From Nocardia tengchongensis (GTDB taxonomy: Bacteria; Actinomycetota; Actinomycetes; Mycobacteriales; Mycobacteriaceae), in contig NZ_CP074371.1 in assembly GCF_018362975.1 (NCBI RefSeq), forward strand, positions 5,890,001-5,954,000: a stretch of DNA of 64,000 nucleotides, given 5' to 3'. A program made the translations under genes and the position numbers. This document shows positions 1-11,424 of the stretch, in pieces (positions within the stretch are counted from its first letter, which is position 1; each line of letters begins with the position of its first letter). Below the pieces are notes generated by a model. The model did not search any database, was not told the DNA's origin, and was given only the letters and a program-made list of their open reading frames with translations.

Positions 1-1642
1 CCTGCGCGGCATCGATCTTCGGCGGCAGTGACAGAGCATTGGGGTCGGTGACCACGTCGACGAGGACCGGTCCAGGCTCGGCGAACGCCTTGGTCAACGC
101 GCTACGAACCTCGCCGGGGTCGGTGACCCGGATCGCGGGAATGCCCACGGCCGCGGCGATATCGGCGTAGTTGACCGGTTCCTGGTCGGTGCCGAAGTCG
201 GGCAGGCCGTCGACGAGCATCTCGAGCTTCACCATGCCGAGGGTCGAGTTGTTGAACACCACGATCTTCACCGGCAACCGGTGCCGCCAGACGGTCAGCA
301 ACTCGCCCATCAGCATCGCCAGGCCGCCGTCACCCGACAGCGAGATCACCTGTCGCCCAGGGAAAGCCGACTGCGCGCCGATCGCGTGCGGCAGCGCGTT
401 GGCCATGGTGCCGTGCCGCCACGAGCCGATGATCCGGCGCCGGCCGTTGGGGCTCAGGTAGCGGGCCGCCCAGACGTTGCACATGCCGGTGTCGACGGTG
501 AAAACCGCGTCGTCGTCGGCGATTTCGTCGATCATGGCGGCGACGTACTCGGGGTGGATCGGCGTGTGGTGATCGATGTCATGGGTGTAGGCGTCCACCA
601 CGTTCTCCAGTGCGGAGGCGTGGCGGCGCAGCATGTCGTCGAGGAAGGCGCGGCTCGGCTTCTGGTGCAGCAGGGGCAGCACCGCGTCGATGGTCGCCGC
701 CACGTCGCCGTGGACGGCGATGTCGACGATCGCGCGACGGCCGATGCGGGCGGGGTCGCGGTCGATCTGGGCGATGCGGCCGTCCTGGGGCAGGAAGGTG
801 TCGTAGGGAAAGTCGGTGCCGAGCAGGATCAAAAGGTCCGCTTCGTGGGTAGCCTCGTAGGCCGCGCCGTAGCCGAGCAGGCCGCTCATGCCGACGTCGT
901 AGGGGTTGTCGAACTGGATCCACTCCTTGCCGCCGAGGGCGTGCCCGATCGGGGCGTGCAGGCGGTCGGCCAGGCTCATCACCCGGTCGTGCGCGCCGCG
1001 CACGCCGGCACCCGCGAACAGGGCCACGGTGTCGGCGTCGTTGATCGCCTCGGCGAGCCGGTCCACCTGTTCGGCCGGCGGGACCACGGTGGCCGCGGCG
1101 GTCACCAGATCCGAGGGGCGGCTGCGATTCTCGGCGTCGGCGCTGAGCACATCGCCGGGAACGACGAGGACCGAGACGCCGTGGCGGCCCAGAGCGGTCT
1201 GCATGGCGATGGTGGCCAGGCGCGGCAGCTGCGCGGGGATGCCGGCCATTTCACAGAAGTGGCTGCACTCCACGAAGAGTCGTTCGGGGTGGGTCTCCTG
1301 GAAGAAACCGGTGCCGATCTCGCGGCCGGGGATGTGCGAGGCGATAGCCAGCACCGAGGCGCCATTGCGGTGGGCGTCGTAGAGGCCCTGGATCAGATGG
1401 GTGTTGCCGGGGCCGCAGCTGGCCGCGCAGACGGCCAGGCGTCCGGTCAGCAGCGATTCCGCACCGGCGGCGAAGGCGGCGCACTCCTCGTTGTGGCAGT
1501 GCACCCACTCGATGCCCTCGGTGCGGCGCAGGGCGTCGACGAAGGGGTTCAAACTGTCTCCCACCAGGCCATATACCCGCTGGACACCGGCGGCGACGAG
1601 TGCGTCGACCAGCTGGGTGGCGACCGAATTCCGACCCATCAT
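1..1642 (-). CDS. poxB: Pyruvate dehydrogenase (quinone), PoxB-type ThDP enzyme, 3' end cut by window edge
   Basis: Translating the minus strand gives an open frame to the left edge (about 547 residues seen, perhaps 50 missing). The N-terminus has the ThDP-enzyme pyrimidine domain (VYGLVGDSLNPFVDAL, then the catalytic-Glu region HNEECAAFAAG, Glu53). Near residues 432-470 lies the ThDP-Mg motif LSGDGGLAML followed by VVFNNSTLG. This order is typical of pyruvate:quinone oxidoreductase / pyruvate oxidase, which decarboxylates pyruvate to acetate + CO2 at the membrane face; acetolactate synthase is the main alternative but fits less well. I prefer the ATG at 1642 or 1639 because a GGAG lies just upstream; an in-frame ATG at 1672 is possible. 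The TetR gene lies upstream on the same strand. Confidence 0.85.
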   Translation of the reverse strand, partial: MMGRNSVATQLVDALVAAGVQRVYGLVGDSLNPFVDALRRTEGIEWVHCHNEECAAFAAGAESLLTGRLAVCAASCGPGNTHLIQGLYDAHRNGASVLAIASHIPGREIGTGFFQETHPERLFVECSHFCEMAGIPAQLPRLATIAMQTALGRHGVSVLVVPGDVLSADAENRSRPSDLVTAAATVVPPAEQVDRLAEAINDADTVALFAGAGVRGAHDRVMSLADRLHAPIGHALGGKEWIQFDNPYDVGMSGLLGYGAAYEATHEADLLILLGTDFPYDTFLPQDGRIAQIDRDPARIGRRAIVDIAVHGDVAATIDAVLPLLHQKPSRAFLDDMLRRHASALENVVDAYTHDIDHHTPIHPEYVAAMIDEIADDDAVFTVDTGMCNVWAARYLSPNGRRRIIGSWRHGTMANALPHAIGAQSAFPGRQVISLSGDGGLAMLMGELLTVWRHRLPVKIVVFNNSTLGMVKLEMLVDGLPDFGTDQEPVNYADIAAAVGIPAIRVTDPGEVRSALTKAFAEPGPVLVDVVTDPNALSLPPKIDAAQ

Positions 1643-1809
1643 CGCTCCGTTCGCAGTGTCGAGACCGAGCATGATCGAAGGTCACTGTATCGGAAATCGA
1701 ACCGCTTGGTTGCTGAATAGTTGCCGCCTTGTCCGATTTCCCGAGGGCGACAGCACCAGCCCAGCGACGCCGATGCGGCCGTCTCCCCAGATCAGGCGAC
1801 CGGAGTCAC

Positions 1810-2403
1810 TCAGGGTGAATGCGCTTCCACGGCAACGGCTTCCGCGAGTGACAGGCGCAGCAACCTGGCCATCGCGGCCGAGACCGTGTGCAAGGGTTCG
1901 TCACTGCGGCGGACACGAGCCAGAATGGTCGCGCCCTCGTAGGCCGCGACCACCGTGGTGGCCAGGCCGCGCGCCTCCCCCGGTTCCAATCCCAATTCGG
2001 TGAGGATGCCGGTGAAGCCGTCGGTCATGGCGTCGAACGCCGAAACGCAAGCGGCGCGCACGGATTCGACATCACTGCCGCCGTCGAGGGCGGGCGTGCC
2101 GATAGGACAGCCCACGATCCAGTCCGACTCGTCGAGCTTGGCGGCCATGAAGTCGAACAGCGTTGCCGCCGTGCCGAACACATCACCGGGGGCCTGGCGG
2201 ATCATGCGGCCGAACAGCACCCCCGTGCCGTTGATGGCCGCGACCGCGATCTCCTCCTTGCCGCCCGGAAAGTGGTGGTAGATCGACCCATACGGCAGTC
2301 CCGCCGCCTCGCTCAACTTCTTCAGCCCGAATCCGTGGTAGCCGTGGCGGGCGAGCAACCCGGCCGCGGCCACCTCGATTCGCCGTTTCGAATCGGACAC
2401 CAT
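1810..2403 (-). CDS. TetR/AcrR family regulator (LmrA/YxaF-like C-terminus)
   Basis: A 197-residue protein. The N-terminal HTH is clear at residues 24-48, ending in the family hallmark YGSIYHHFPGGKEE. The middle carries WIVGCPIGTPALD, like the ligand domain of LmrA/YxaF-type TetR proteins. On DNA-binding grounds it is a repressor; the ligand is unknown. It sits 167 nt upstream of the poxB-like gene on the same strand, so that gene is a candidate target together with itself. A CATACT -10-like hexamer ends 8 nt before the ATG, so the message may be leaderless. Confidence 0.85.
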   Translation of the reverse strand: MVSDSKRRIEVAAAGLLARHGYHGFGLKKLSEAAGLPYGSIYHHFPGGKEEIAVAAINGTGVLFGRMIRQAPGDVFGTAATLFDFMAAKLDESDWIVGCPIGTPALDGGSDVESVRAACVSAFDAMTDGFTGILTELGLEPGEARGLATTVVAAYEGATILARVRRSDEPLHTVSAAMARLLRLSLAEAVAVEAHSP

Positions 2404-2488
2404 TCATCCAGAGTATGAGCGGGGTCCGACAGCGGCACTGCGAATCGTGTTCGGGCAGTGGCGCAACCAGGTCGGACGAGCGGCCGAT

Positions 2489-2884
2489 TCAGCCCAGGGC
2501 CGCGATGGCGGCGCCCAGTTTGGCGGCGGCGGTGTCGGCCACTTCTTTCAACGCGGGATCGCCCATGACCTGCACCATCAGCTGCGGATTCATGGCCTCC
2601 ACGATCACGGCCGCGGCGTCCGAAGGGTCTTTGCGCACAATCACATTACACGGCAGCAGCAGCCCGATCTGGCGGTCCACGCCGAGGGCGGCGTGCGCCA
2701 GCGGCGGGTTGCAGGCGCCGAGGATGAGGTAATCCTCCATGTCGGCGTCGAGCTTCTGCTTCATCGTCGCGGTCACGTCGATCTCGGTGAGCACCCCGAA
2801 ACCCTGTTCGGACAGGGCCTTCCGGGTGCGCTCCACCGCGTCGGCGAAACCGGTGTTCAGGGTGGTCGACAGGGCGAGCGTCAT
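2489..2884 (-). CDS. DUF302 domain protein
   Basis: 131 residues starting MTLALSTT. A DUF302 fold is recognised from the pattern of an early FADAVERTRKALSEQGFGVLTEIDV block followed by YLILGACNPPLAHAAL and LLLPCNVIVRK. These conserved Cys-containing loops are typical of the family, whose biochemical role is not established. Its ATG overlaps the stop of the DUF2892 gene (ATGA), and it is the third gene of the CstR-like/DUF2892/DUF302 unit. DUF302 proteins are often found with sulfur- or redox-related genes, so a role in reactive sulfur or metal stress is an inference from context only. Confidence 0.8.
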   Translation of the reverse strand: MTLALSTTLNTGFADAVERTRKALSEQGFGVLTEIDVTATMKQKLDADMEDYLILGACNPPLAHAALGVDRQIGLLLPCNVIVRKDPSDAAAVIVEAMNPQLMVQVMGDPALKEVADTAAAKLGAAIAALG

Positions 2885-3120
2885 CGATCGATCCTTTCCG
2901 TTGCGGGGTAGCCGGTTCGGGGGACGCCCAGGCGCTGCAACAGCAGCGTCATCGGGCACCAGCCCACGATCCCGTAGAGCATCAGGTTGGCCGCCACGAA
3001 TGCGGTCAGCAGCAACCACCACGTCGTGAACGCGAGTACCAGCGCGATGCTGAGCAGCACCATGGTTGCGGCCAGGACCGGCACGAGGCGGTCGATGGGC
3101 CAGCGGCGGTTCGCGGTCAT
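2881..3120 (-). CDS. DUF2892 (YgaP-like) small membrane protein
   Basis: 79 residues with two predicted membrane segments (about 12-32 and 35-55) and the family motif GWCPMTLLLQRLGV after the second. DUF2892 is the membrane tail attached to rhodanese in YgaP-type proteins and also occurs alone; here there is no rhodanese domain. It is tightly coupled to the regulator upstream (24 nt gap) and overlaps the DUF302 gene downstream by 4 nt. This association with a regulator of the CsoR/CstR family points to sulfane-sulfur or thiol stress, but the sequence alone does not prove it. Confidence 0.8.
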   Translation of the reverse strand: MTANRRWPIDRLVPVLAATMVLLSIALVLAFTTWWLLLTAFVAANLMLYGIVGWCPMTLLLQRLGVPRTGYPATERIDR

Positions 3121-3144
3121 CGTGACTTCCTTTCGATCCCGGCG

Positions 3145-5686
<2,542 letters not shown>

Positions 5687-5700
5687 GTGAGTCTCCTTCC

Positions 5701-5716
5701 ATACCCCCTGGGGTAT
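5701..5716. promoter_or_regulatory. CsoR/CstR-type operator 2
   Basis: ATACCCCCTGGGGTAT, 16-bp palindrome with one central mismatch, starting 15 nt upstream of the MMPL start codon. It has the same arms as operators 1 and 3. Confidence 0.75.
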
Positions 5717-5725
5717 GTCACGACT

Positions 5726-5741
5726 ATACCCCCGGGGGTAT
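5726..5741. promoter_or_regulatory. CsoR/CstR-type operator 3
   Basis: ATACCCCCGGGGGTAT, a perfect 16-bp palindrome whose centre is 25 bp from operator 2. The pair could support cooperative binding over the MMPL promoter. Confidence 0.78.
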
Positions 5742-5851
5742 CAAAGGCAAACGGGGGTGCTGCGCGGCAATCGCCGGGCACACCCCTCGACCCCCCGCTA
5801 CGGCCATGCGATCGGCGTCGGACCCGCACCGCCGGACTAGGCTTCGAACCT

Positions 5852-7534
5852 GTGGCGGTAGCGGAAGGCGCGGGGCGCAGAGTCATCGAGATCGGACGGC
5901 GGGCCCTCGGCCTGGACGTCCCTGCCGCCGATCACACCGTCGCCGTGCTGCACAGCGTCGACGCCGAACGGCCCGGCCTGGACCGGCGCGAAACCCTGCA
6001 ACTGCTGCGGATCCGGCTGCTCGGCGCGACCGGGGCCGTGATCATGGCGGTGTCGGCGCTCGGCGTCGGAGCGCAACCGGTGCACCAGAATCCGATCTCC
6101 GGCATGCGGGTGCTCGGATTCTTCGCGCGCGCGGGCACCTCGACGCTGGCGATGTGCATGACCGGCACCGTGCTGGTGATCATGGCCTGGCTGCTGCTGG
6201 GGCGTTTCGCCGTGGGCGGCTGGGGCGGGGATCCACGCCACCGGCTCAGCCGCTCCCAGATGGATCGGACGCTGCTGCTGTGGATCATTCCGCTCAGCGT
6301 CGCGCCGCCCATGTTCAGCAACGACGTGTATTCGTATCTGGCACAGAGCGAGATCGCGAACCGGGGCATGGACCCCTATTCGGTCGGGCCGGTCGACGGG
6401 CTCGGACTCGACAATGTGCTCACCAACAATGTGCCCAATATCTGGCGCTCCACCTCAGCGCCCTACGGGCCGCTGTTCCTGTGGATGGGACGCGGCATCG
6501 CGCAGATCGCCGGCGACAACATCGTGCTCGGCGTGTGGCTGCACCGGCTGCTGGCGCTGGCCGGCGTCGCCCTGATCGTGTGGGCGCTGCCGCGGCTCTC
6601 CCGCCGCTGCGGGGTCGCGGGAGTGAGCGCGCTGTGGCTGGGCGCGGCCAACCCGCTGGTGCTGTTCCACCTGGTCGGCGGCGTGCACAATGACGCGCTC
6701 ATGCTCGGGCTGATGCTGGCGGGCCTGGAATTCTGCCTGCGCGCCATCGACGATGCCCCGCACTTCGATCAAAAGGCGTGGGCGCTGCTGGTTTTCGGCA
6801 CCGTGGTGATCACGCTGTCGTCCTCGGTCAAGATCATCTCGCTGGTCACGCTCGGATTCGTCGGTATGGCACTGGCCCGGAGGTGGGGGCAGGGACTCAA
6901 ATCCGTGCTCGTCGCCGGAGGTGTGCTCGGAGCCATCGCCGTGGTGACGACACTGCTGGTGAGTTATGCCAGCGGCCTCGGATTCGGCTGGGTCAACACC
7001 GTCGGCACCGCCACCACCGTGCGCAGTTACCTGTCGCTGCCGACGGCCGTCGGGATAATCACCGGATTCGGCGGCGTGCTGCTCGGGCTGGGCGATCACA
7101 CCACCGCCCTGCTCGACATCACCCGGCCGATCGCCTCGCTGGTGACGGTCTTCGTGATCCTGCGCATGCTCATCGCCACCTGGACCGGGCGGTTGAATCC
7201 GATCGGCGCGCTGGGCGTTTCACTCGGCGCGATCGTGCTGCTGTTCCCGGTGGTGCAGCCCTGGTACCTGCTGTGGGCGATCGTGCCGCTGGCGGCTTGG
7301 GCGAACCGGCCCGCGTTCCGGGTACCCGCGGTGGTGCTGTCGGTGATCGTGTCGGTGATGGTGATGCCGCGCGGCGCGGACTTCTACGTCTTCCAGATCG
7401 TCGAATCGGCCATCGCCACCCTGATCGTGGGCGGTTCCCTGATCTTCCTCACCCGAAATGTGCTGCCGTGGCGCAATCAGCCGGGGGTGTCGGCTCGGTC
7501 ACAGCAGCCCACGCCTTACGGTGTCTCATCGTGA
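5852..7534 (+). CDS. mptB: Polyprenol-phosphate-mannose-dependent alpha-1,6-mannosyltransferase MptB
   Basis: About 560 residues, GT-C type integral membrane protein with a dozen or more membrane segments. The acidic loop after an early helix, MFSNDVYSYLAQ (Asp158), carries the conserved Asp expected for a GT-C enzyme, followed by SAPYGPLFLW. MptB builds the alpha-1,6 mannan core of lipomannan/lipoarabinomannan outside the membrane. The identification is strengthened by the neighbours (ABC ATPase, ABC permease, ctaA), the same order as in mycobacteria. I choose the GTG at 5852; the frame is open further upstream only through the operator region. A TAGGCT hexamer ends 9 nt before it, suggesting a leaderless or nearly leaderless message. 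Confidence 0.88.
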   Translation: MAVAEGAGRRVIEIGRRALGLDVPAADHTVAVLHSVDAERPGLDRRETLQLLRIRLLGATGAVIMAVSALGVGAQPVHQNPISGMRVLGFFARAGTSTLAMCMTGTVLVIMAWLLLGRFAVGGWGGDPRHRLSRSQMDRTLLLWIIPLSVAPPMFSNDVYSYLAQSEIANRGMDPYSVGPVDGLGLDNVLTNNVPNIWRSTSAPYGPLFLWMGRGIAQIAGDNIVLGVWLHRLLALAGVALIVWALPRLSRRCGVAGVSALWLGAANPLVLFHLVGGVHNDALMLGLMLAGLEFCLRAIDDAPHFDQKAWALLVFGTVVITLSSSVKIISLVTLGFVGMALARRWGQGLKSVLVAGGVLGAIAVVTTLLVSYASGLGFGWVNTVGTATTVRSYLSLPTAVGIITGFGGVLLGLGDHTTALLDITRPIASLVTVFVILRMLIATWTGRLNPIGALGVSLGAIVLLFPVVQPWYLLWAIVPLAAWANRPAFRVPAVVLSVIVSVMVMPRGADFYVFQIVESAIATLIVGGSLIFLTRNVLPWRNQPGVSARSQQPTPYGVSS

Positions 7535-8463
7535 CCGCAGCTTCCGGACCCGCCGTACGCGTCGACGGCGTGGTGAAACGCTACGGCGAGACCACCGCGG
7601 TCGACGGCATCAGCTTCGACATCGAACGCGCACAGGTACTGGCCCTGCTCGGACCCAACGGGGCCGGCAAGACCACCACCACCGAAATGTGCGAGGGCTT
7701 CGTCTCCCCCGACGCCGGCGCTGTGCGCGTGCTGGGACTGGATCCGATCGCCGACTCCGATCAGCTGCGGGCGCGCATCGGCGTGATGCTCCAAGGCGGC
7801 GGCGCGTACCCGGGATCCAAGGCCGGGGAGATGCTCGACCTGGTCGCCTCCTATTCGGCGAACCCGCTCGATCCCGCGTGGCTGCTGGACACGCTCGGAC
7901 TGAAAGACGCCCGGCGGACACCGTATCGACGGCTCTCCGGCGGGCAGCAGCAACGGCTCGCGCTGGCGTGCGCACTCGTCGGGCGGCCCGAGATCGTGTT
8001 CCTCGACGAACCGACCGCCGGATTGGACGCCCAGGCTCGGCACCTGGTGTGGGAGCTCATCGACGCGCTGCGCCGCGACGGGGTCAGCGTGCTGCTCACC
8101 ACCCACATGATGGACGAAGCCGAACAACTCGCCGACCAGCTGGTCATCATCGACCACGGGCGGGTCGTCGCCCAGGGCACGCCCGCCGAGGTCACCTCGC
8201 ACGGCGCCGAGGGCCGGCTGGCCTTCACCGCGCCGCCCAAACTCGACCTGTCGCTGCTGCAGGCCGCGCTGCCGGAAGGGTTCAGCCCGCGCGAGACCGC
8301 GCCCGGCTCCTACCTGCTGCAAGGCGACATCACCCCGCAGGTGCTGGCCACCATGACCGCGTGGTGCGCGCGAATCGACGTGCTGCCCAGCGACATTCGC
8401 ATCGACCAGCGCCGGCTGGAAGACGTGTTCCTCGAACTGACCGGGCGGGAGCTGCGCGGGTGA
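7531..8463 (+). CDS. ABC transporter ATP-binding protein
   Basis: 310 residues. The Walker A motif GPNGAGKTT is near residue 42, the signature LSGGQQQRLALA near 136, and Walker B IVFLDEPTAGLD near 155, followed by the switch His in LLTTHMMDEAEQLADQ. It is a stand-alone exporter ATPase of the daunorubicin-resistance type, partner of the permease that follows. The GTG start overlaps the mptB stop (GTGA), so translation is coupled. The same pair next to mptB is conserved in mycobacteria; substrate not known. Confidence 0.92.
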   Translation: MTAASGPAVRVDGVVKRYGETTAVDGISFDIERAQVLALLGPNGAGKTTTTEMCEGFVSPDAGAVRVLGLDPIADSDQLRARIGVMLQGGGAYPGSKAGEMLDLVASYSANPLDPAWLLDTLGLKDARRTPYRRLSGGQQQRLALACALVGRPEIVFLDEPTAGLDAQARHLVWELIDALRRDGVSVLLTTHMMDEAEQLADQLVIIDHGRVVAQGTPAEVTSHGAEGRLAFTAPPKLDLSLLQAALPEGFSPRETAPGSYLLQGDITPQVLATMTAWCARIDVLPSDIRIDQRRLEDVFLELTGRELRG

Positions 8464-9242
8464 CCGAAACCGAGAACCGATTCGCGGCGGGCATCTTCGC
8501 CCCCGCGCCGCAGCCGACCACGCGCGCGAAGATGCTGGCGGCGCAGACCCGCATGGAACTGATCCTGTTGCTGCGCAACGGGGAACAGCTGCTGCTCACC
8601 ATGTTCATTCCGATCACGCTGCTGATCGGGTTGACGCTGCTGCCGGTCAGCGGGCTGGGCGAGCATCGGGTGGATCGGGTCGTGCCCGCGGTGATGATGG
8701 TGGCGATCATGTCGACCGCGTTCACCGGGCAGGCCATCGCGGTCGGATTCGATCGGCGCTACGGGGCGTTGAAGCGGCTCGGGGCGACGCCGCTGCCACG
8801 GTGGGGCATCGTCGCGGGCAAATGCTCGGCGGTGCTGATCGTGGTGGTGTTGCAGTCGATTCTGCTGGGCGGCATCGGGTTCGCGCTGGGCTGGCGGCCC
8901 TCGCTGAGCGGGCTGCTGCTGGGCGCGGTGGTGATCGGGCTCGGGACCGCAACCTTCGCGGCGCTCGGGCTGCTGCTGGGCGGGACGCTCAAGGCCGAAG
9001 TGGTGCTGGCGCTGGCCAACATCCTGTGGTTCGTCATGCTGGGGACCGCGAGCCTGGTGTTCATGTCCGACGATCTGCCGCACGCGGTGAGCGTGATCGC
9101 GCGGATCATTCCCTCCGGGGCGCTCTCCGAGTGTCTGGATCGGGCGATGCGCACCAGCGTCGACTGGTACGGGCTGGCGGTGCTGGCCGGCTGGGGTGGC
9201 CTGGCGGGGTGGCTGGCCACCCGGTTCTTCAAGTTCGATTGA
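8460..9242 (+). CDS. ABC-2 type transporter permease
   Basis: 260 residues with about six membrane segments (for example LLLTMFIPITLLIGLTLL, then several between 90 and 190, and one near the C-terminus) and a short cytoplasmic N-terminus. The contextual motif FDRRYGALKRLGATPLPRW is typical of ABC-2 permeases. The GTG overlaps the ATPase stop by 4 nt. It forms the membrane half of the exporter with the preceding ATPase. Confidence 0.9.
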   Translation: MTETENRFAAGIFAPAPQPTTRAKMLAAQTRMELILLLRNGEQLLLTMFIPITLLIGLTLLPVSGLGEHRVDRVVPAVMMVAIMSTAFTGQAIAVGFDRRYGALKRLGATPLPRWGIVAGKCSAVLIVVVLQSILLGGIGFALGWRPSLSGLLLGAVVIGLGTATFAALGLLLGGTLKAEVVLALANILWFVMLGTASLVFMSDDLPHAVSVIARIIPSGALSECLDRAMRTSVDWYGLAVLAGWGGLAGWLATRFFKFD

Positions 9243-9247
9243 GTCCG

Positions 9248-9267
9248 AGCGTGTTTAACGACACGCT
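9248..9267 (+). terminator. Hairpin after the ABC permease gene
   Basis: AGCGTGT / ACACGCT, a 7-bp perfect stem with the loop TTAACG, starting 6 nt after the permease stop. There is no T-tract, so it is a weak or RNA-processing-type terminator. Confidence 0.4.
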
Positions 9268-9304
9268 GTAGTAGGGCCGGTGACGGGGCGATATAGGGCC
9301 CCGC

Positions 9305-9316
9305 TACGATCGGTGC
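9305..9316 (+). promoter_or_regulatory. Leaderless promoter of ctaA
   Basis: A TACGAT -10 hexamer (9305-9310) followed by six bases and then the GTG start at 9317, exactly the spacing expected when transcription begins at the start codon. There is no Shine-Dalgarno sequence. Confidence 0.55.
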
Positions 9317-10294
9317 GTGCTGTCTCGCGCCTTCCAGCGACTTGCCGACCTGCTCCCGATGCCTTCCCTGCGGGTGCAGCGACTCATCGCCTTCCTGGTC
9401 ATCCTGTCCCAGGCCGGAATCTCGGTGACCGGCGCGGTCGTCCGTGTCACCGCCTCGGGCCTGGGCTGCCCCACCTGGCCGCAATGCTTCCCCGGCAGCT
9501 TCGTGCCGACCGCGGTGGCCGAAGTGCCGGTAGTGCATCAGGTCGTCGAATTCAGCAATCGCATGCTGACTTTCGTGGTGACGCTGGCCGCCGCGGCGAT
9601 CGTGCTCGCGGTCACCCGGGCGCGGCGCCGGCGCGAGGTGCTGATCTTCGCCTGGCTGATGCCCGGCGGCACCGTGCTGCAGGCCGTGATCGGCGGAATC
9701 ACCGTGCGCACCGGACTGCTGTGGTGGACCGTCGCGGTGCATCTGCTGGCGTCGATGCTGATGGTGTGGCTGGCGACGCTGCTGTGGACCAAGGTCAGCG
9801 AACCCGACGACGGTGTCGACACCGTGCAGGTTCCCCGACCGCTGCGGCTGCTCACCGGGTTGAGCGGGCTCGCGCTCACCGCCACGCTCATCGCGGGCAC
9901 CCTGGTCACGGGTGCGGGTCCGCACGCCGGTGACAAGAGCGTGGAGAAGCCGGTCGAGCGGCTCCAGGTCGAGATCGTCACTCTCGTGCATCTGCACGGT
10001 GAGCTGCTGGTCGCCTACCTCGCTCTGCTGGTCGGGTTGGCCTGCGGTCTGGCCGCGGTCGGTATGAACAAGACCATCCGCAACCGTCTGATCCTGGTCA
10101 TTGCGCTGGTCTGCGCGCAGGCGCTGGTCGGCATCGTCCAGTACTTCACCCATGTGCCCGCCGCGCTGGTCGCCTTCCATGTCGGTGGCGCGGCCGCCTG
10201 CACCGCGGCCACCGCCGCCTTGTGGGCCGCGCTGCGCACCCGCGAACCACTCCCCACCTCGGCTCCGGCGGCCGTGGACACCGCCGCCGCGTAG
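9317..10294 (+). CDS. ctaA: Heme A synthase, COX15/CtaA family
   Basis: 325 residues, about eight membrane helices. The first carries VTGAVVRVTASGLGCPTWPQC, typical of the family, and paired heme-ligating His are seen in PVVHQVVEFSNRM, WTVAVHLLASM, TLVHLHGELLV and VAFHVGGAA. CtaA oxidises the heme O methyl group to formyl, making heme A for cytochrome aa3 oxidase. The partner heme O synthase ctaB lies at 38.4-39.4 kb in this window. The family's usual length is 300-340. GTG start, with a leaderless promoter. Confidence 0.93.
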   Translation: MLSRAFQRLADLLPMPSLRVQRLIAFLVILSQAGISVTGAVVRVTASGLGCPTWPQCFPGSFVPTAVAEVPVVHQVVEFSNRMLTFVVTLAAAAIVLAVTRARRRREVLIFAWLMPGGTVLQAVIGGITVRTGLLWWTVAVHLLASMLMVWLATLLWTKVSEPDDGVDTVQVPRPLRLLTGLSGLALTATLIAGTLVTGAGPHAGDKSVEKPVERLQVEIVTLVHLHGELLVAYLALLVGLACGLAAVGMNKTIRNRLILVIALVCAQALVGIVQYFTHVPAALVAFHVGGAAACTAATAALWAALRTREPLPTSAPAAVDTAAA

Positions 10295-10307
10295 ACCGTT
10301 CCGCTGT

Positions 10308-11373
10308 TCAGCGCAGCGCGACGAGTTCGTGGAGGGTAGTGCCTGAGCGGCGCACGGCCTCACCTTCGGTGTGCACGGTCAACTCGAACGTGGACTGGAA
10401 GCGGAAGTAGGCGGGGTGGCCGATCAGTTTGTGTAGCACGGGCCGGAACAGGCGTGATCGGACGAGCGGTACGTCGTCGAGCAGGTCGTGCGCGTGGATG
10501 ACCGAATCGACGGTGAGGCGTAGTCCCACCCGGTCGGGTACGCGCAGTTCGATCCATTCCGGGAAGTCGCGGCCGGCGATCGCGTCATAGCGGCGCGGGC
10601 CCTCGGTGAGGATCGTTTCGCCGGTGGACAGCACCACTTCGTCCTTGTGGGCCAGCATCAGTGGCGCGATCGAGTGCGAGCCCTGCCGGGGCTGGGTGAG
10701 GACCTGGGCGTAGAGGAGCGAGTAGTCGTCGGTGTAGAGACGGCCCCAATGCCAGCGGTCGATGATGCGTCGCATATCGCCGACGCCCCAATTGTGGTCG
10801 GCGTAGCCGCGGCCCGTGACCGCACGCTTGTGCCCGTCGATTTCGAGCGTGCCGCTCACCCGGGCGCGGGGAGCTCCGACCACCCATCCGAAGCTGTCCT
10901 CCGCGCCGAAGCGCGTTTCGCCCTTTTCCCGGCATCCAGCTGGGTGTTTCGTTCTCGAAGGTCAGCTCGAAAGCCAGGCCGTCCTCGGCCAGCCGCACAT
11001 GATGCCGGGGTAGGCCATCCTCGGGAAACTCCGACCAGGCCCGGTTGTCGCCGATGCGCACATCGCAGGTGTCGGCCGAAAAGCTGGTCGCCGCAGCCGA
11101 ATACCGCTTGGCCACCTGCAGGCGGCCGCCCTCGGGGGTGTAGACGATCAGCTCGACCCAGGGCCGCGCCCACGGCAGGTCCTCGGGGCGGCGCTTGATG
11201 AGGAAGCCGACCACGACGTGGCCGCTGTCGAGCAGGGCGTCGAAATACCAGTGCTCGAACGCCGTCTTGCTCGACGACGGATGCAGTCCATTGTGATGTG
11301 GTGCGACGGTCGTGAGGACGCCGTCACGACGACCCGGTCCATTCCAGACCTCGGTGATCTCAGTGCTGGTCAC
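10308..11373 (-). CDS. Lipocalin-like / CrtC-type protein, frameshifted
   Basis: Two overlapping minus-strand frames join into one protein of about 354 residues: MTSTEITEVWNG to about WMPGKG in one frame, then KGETRFGAEDSFGWVVGAP to the end in the other. The switch is at a run of four A (10924-10927 on the + strand as TTTT) that needs to be three. Motifs such as SSKTAFEHWYFDALLDSGHVV and GRGYADHNWGVGDMRRIIDRW resemble the two lipocalin-like domains of hydroxyneurosporene synthase/AttH-type proteins (carotenoid 1,2-hydratase fold). Substrate unknown. It lies convergent to ctaA and downstream of the MpaB-like gene on the same strand. The indel is probably a sequence error, but a real pseudogene cannot be excluded. 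Confidence 0.7.
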
Positions 11374-11424
11374 AGCTCGATACCCCTCGAAGAGATGATG
11401 TTTCGATGACGCGGCTCCGGGCGT

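Noticed and set aside
281..1720. Long plus-strand open frame over the poxB-like gene (His/Val/Gln-rich)
   Set aside because: It is the antisense shadow of a real minus-strand ThDP enzyme; high GC makes such frames long.
5687..5851. mptB start at the first ATG of the frame (5687)
   Set aside because: The extra 55 residues are translated from the operators and have no family similarity; the GTG at 5852 has a -10 box at leaderless spacing.
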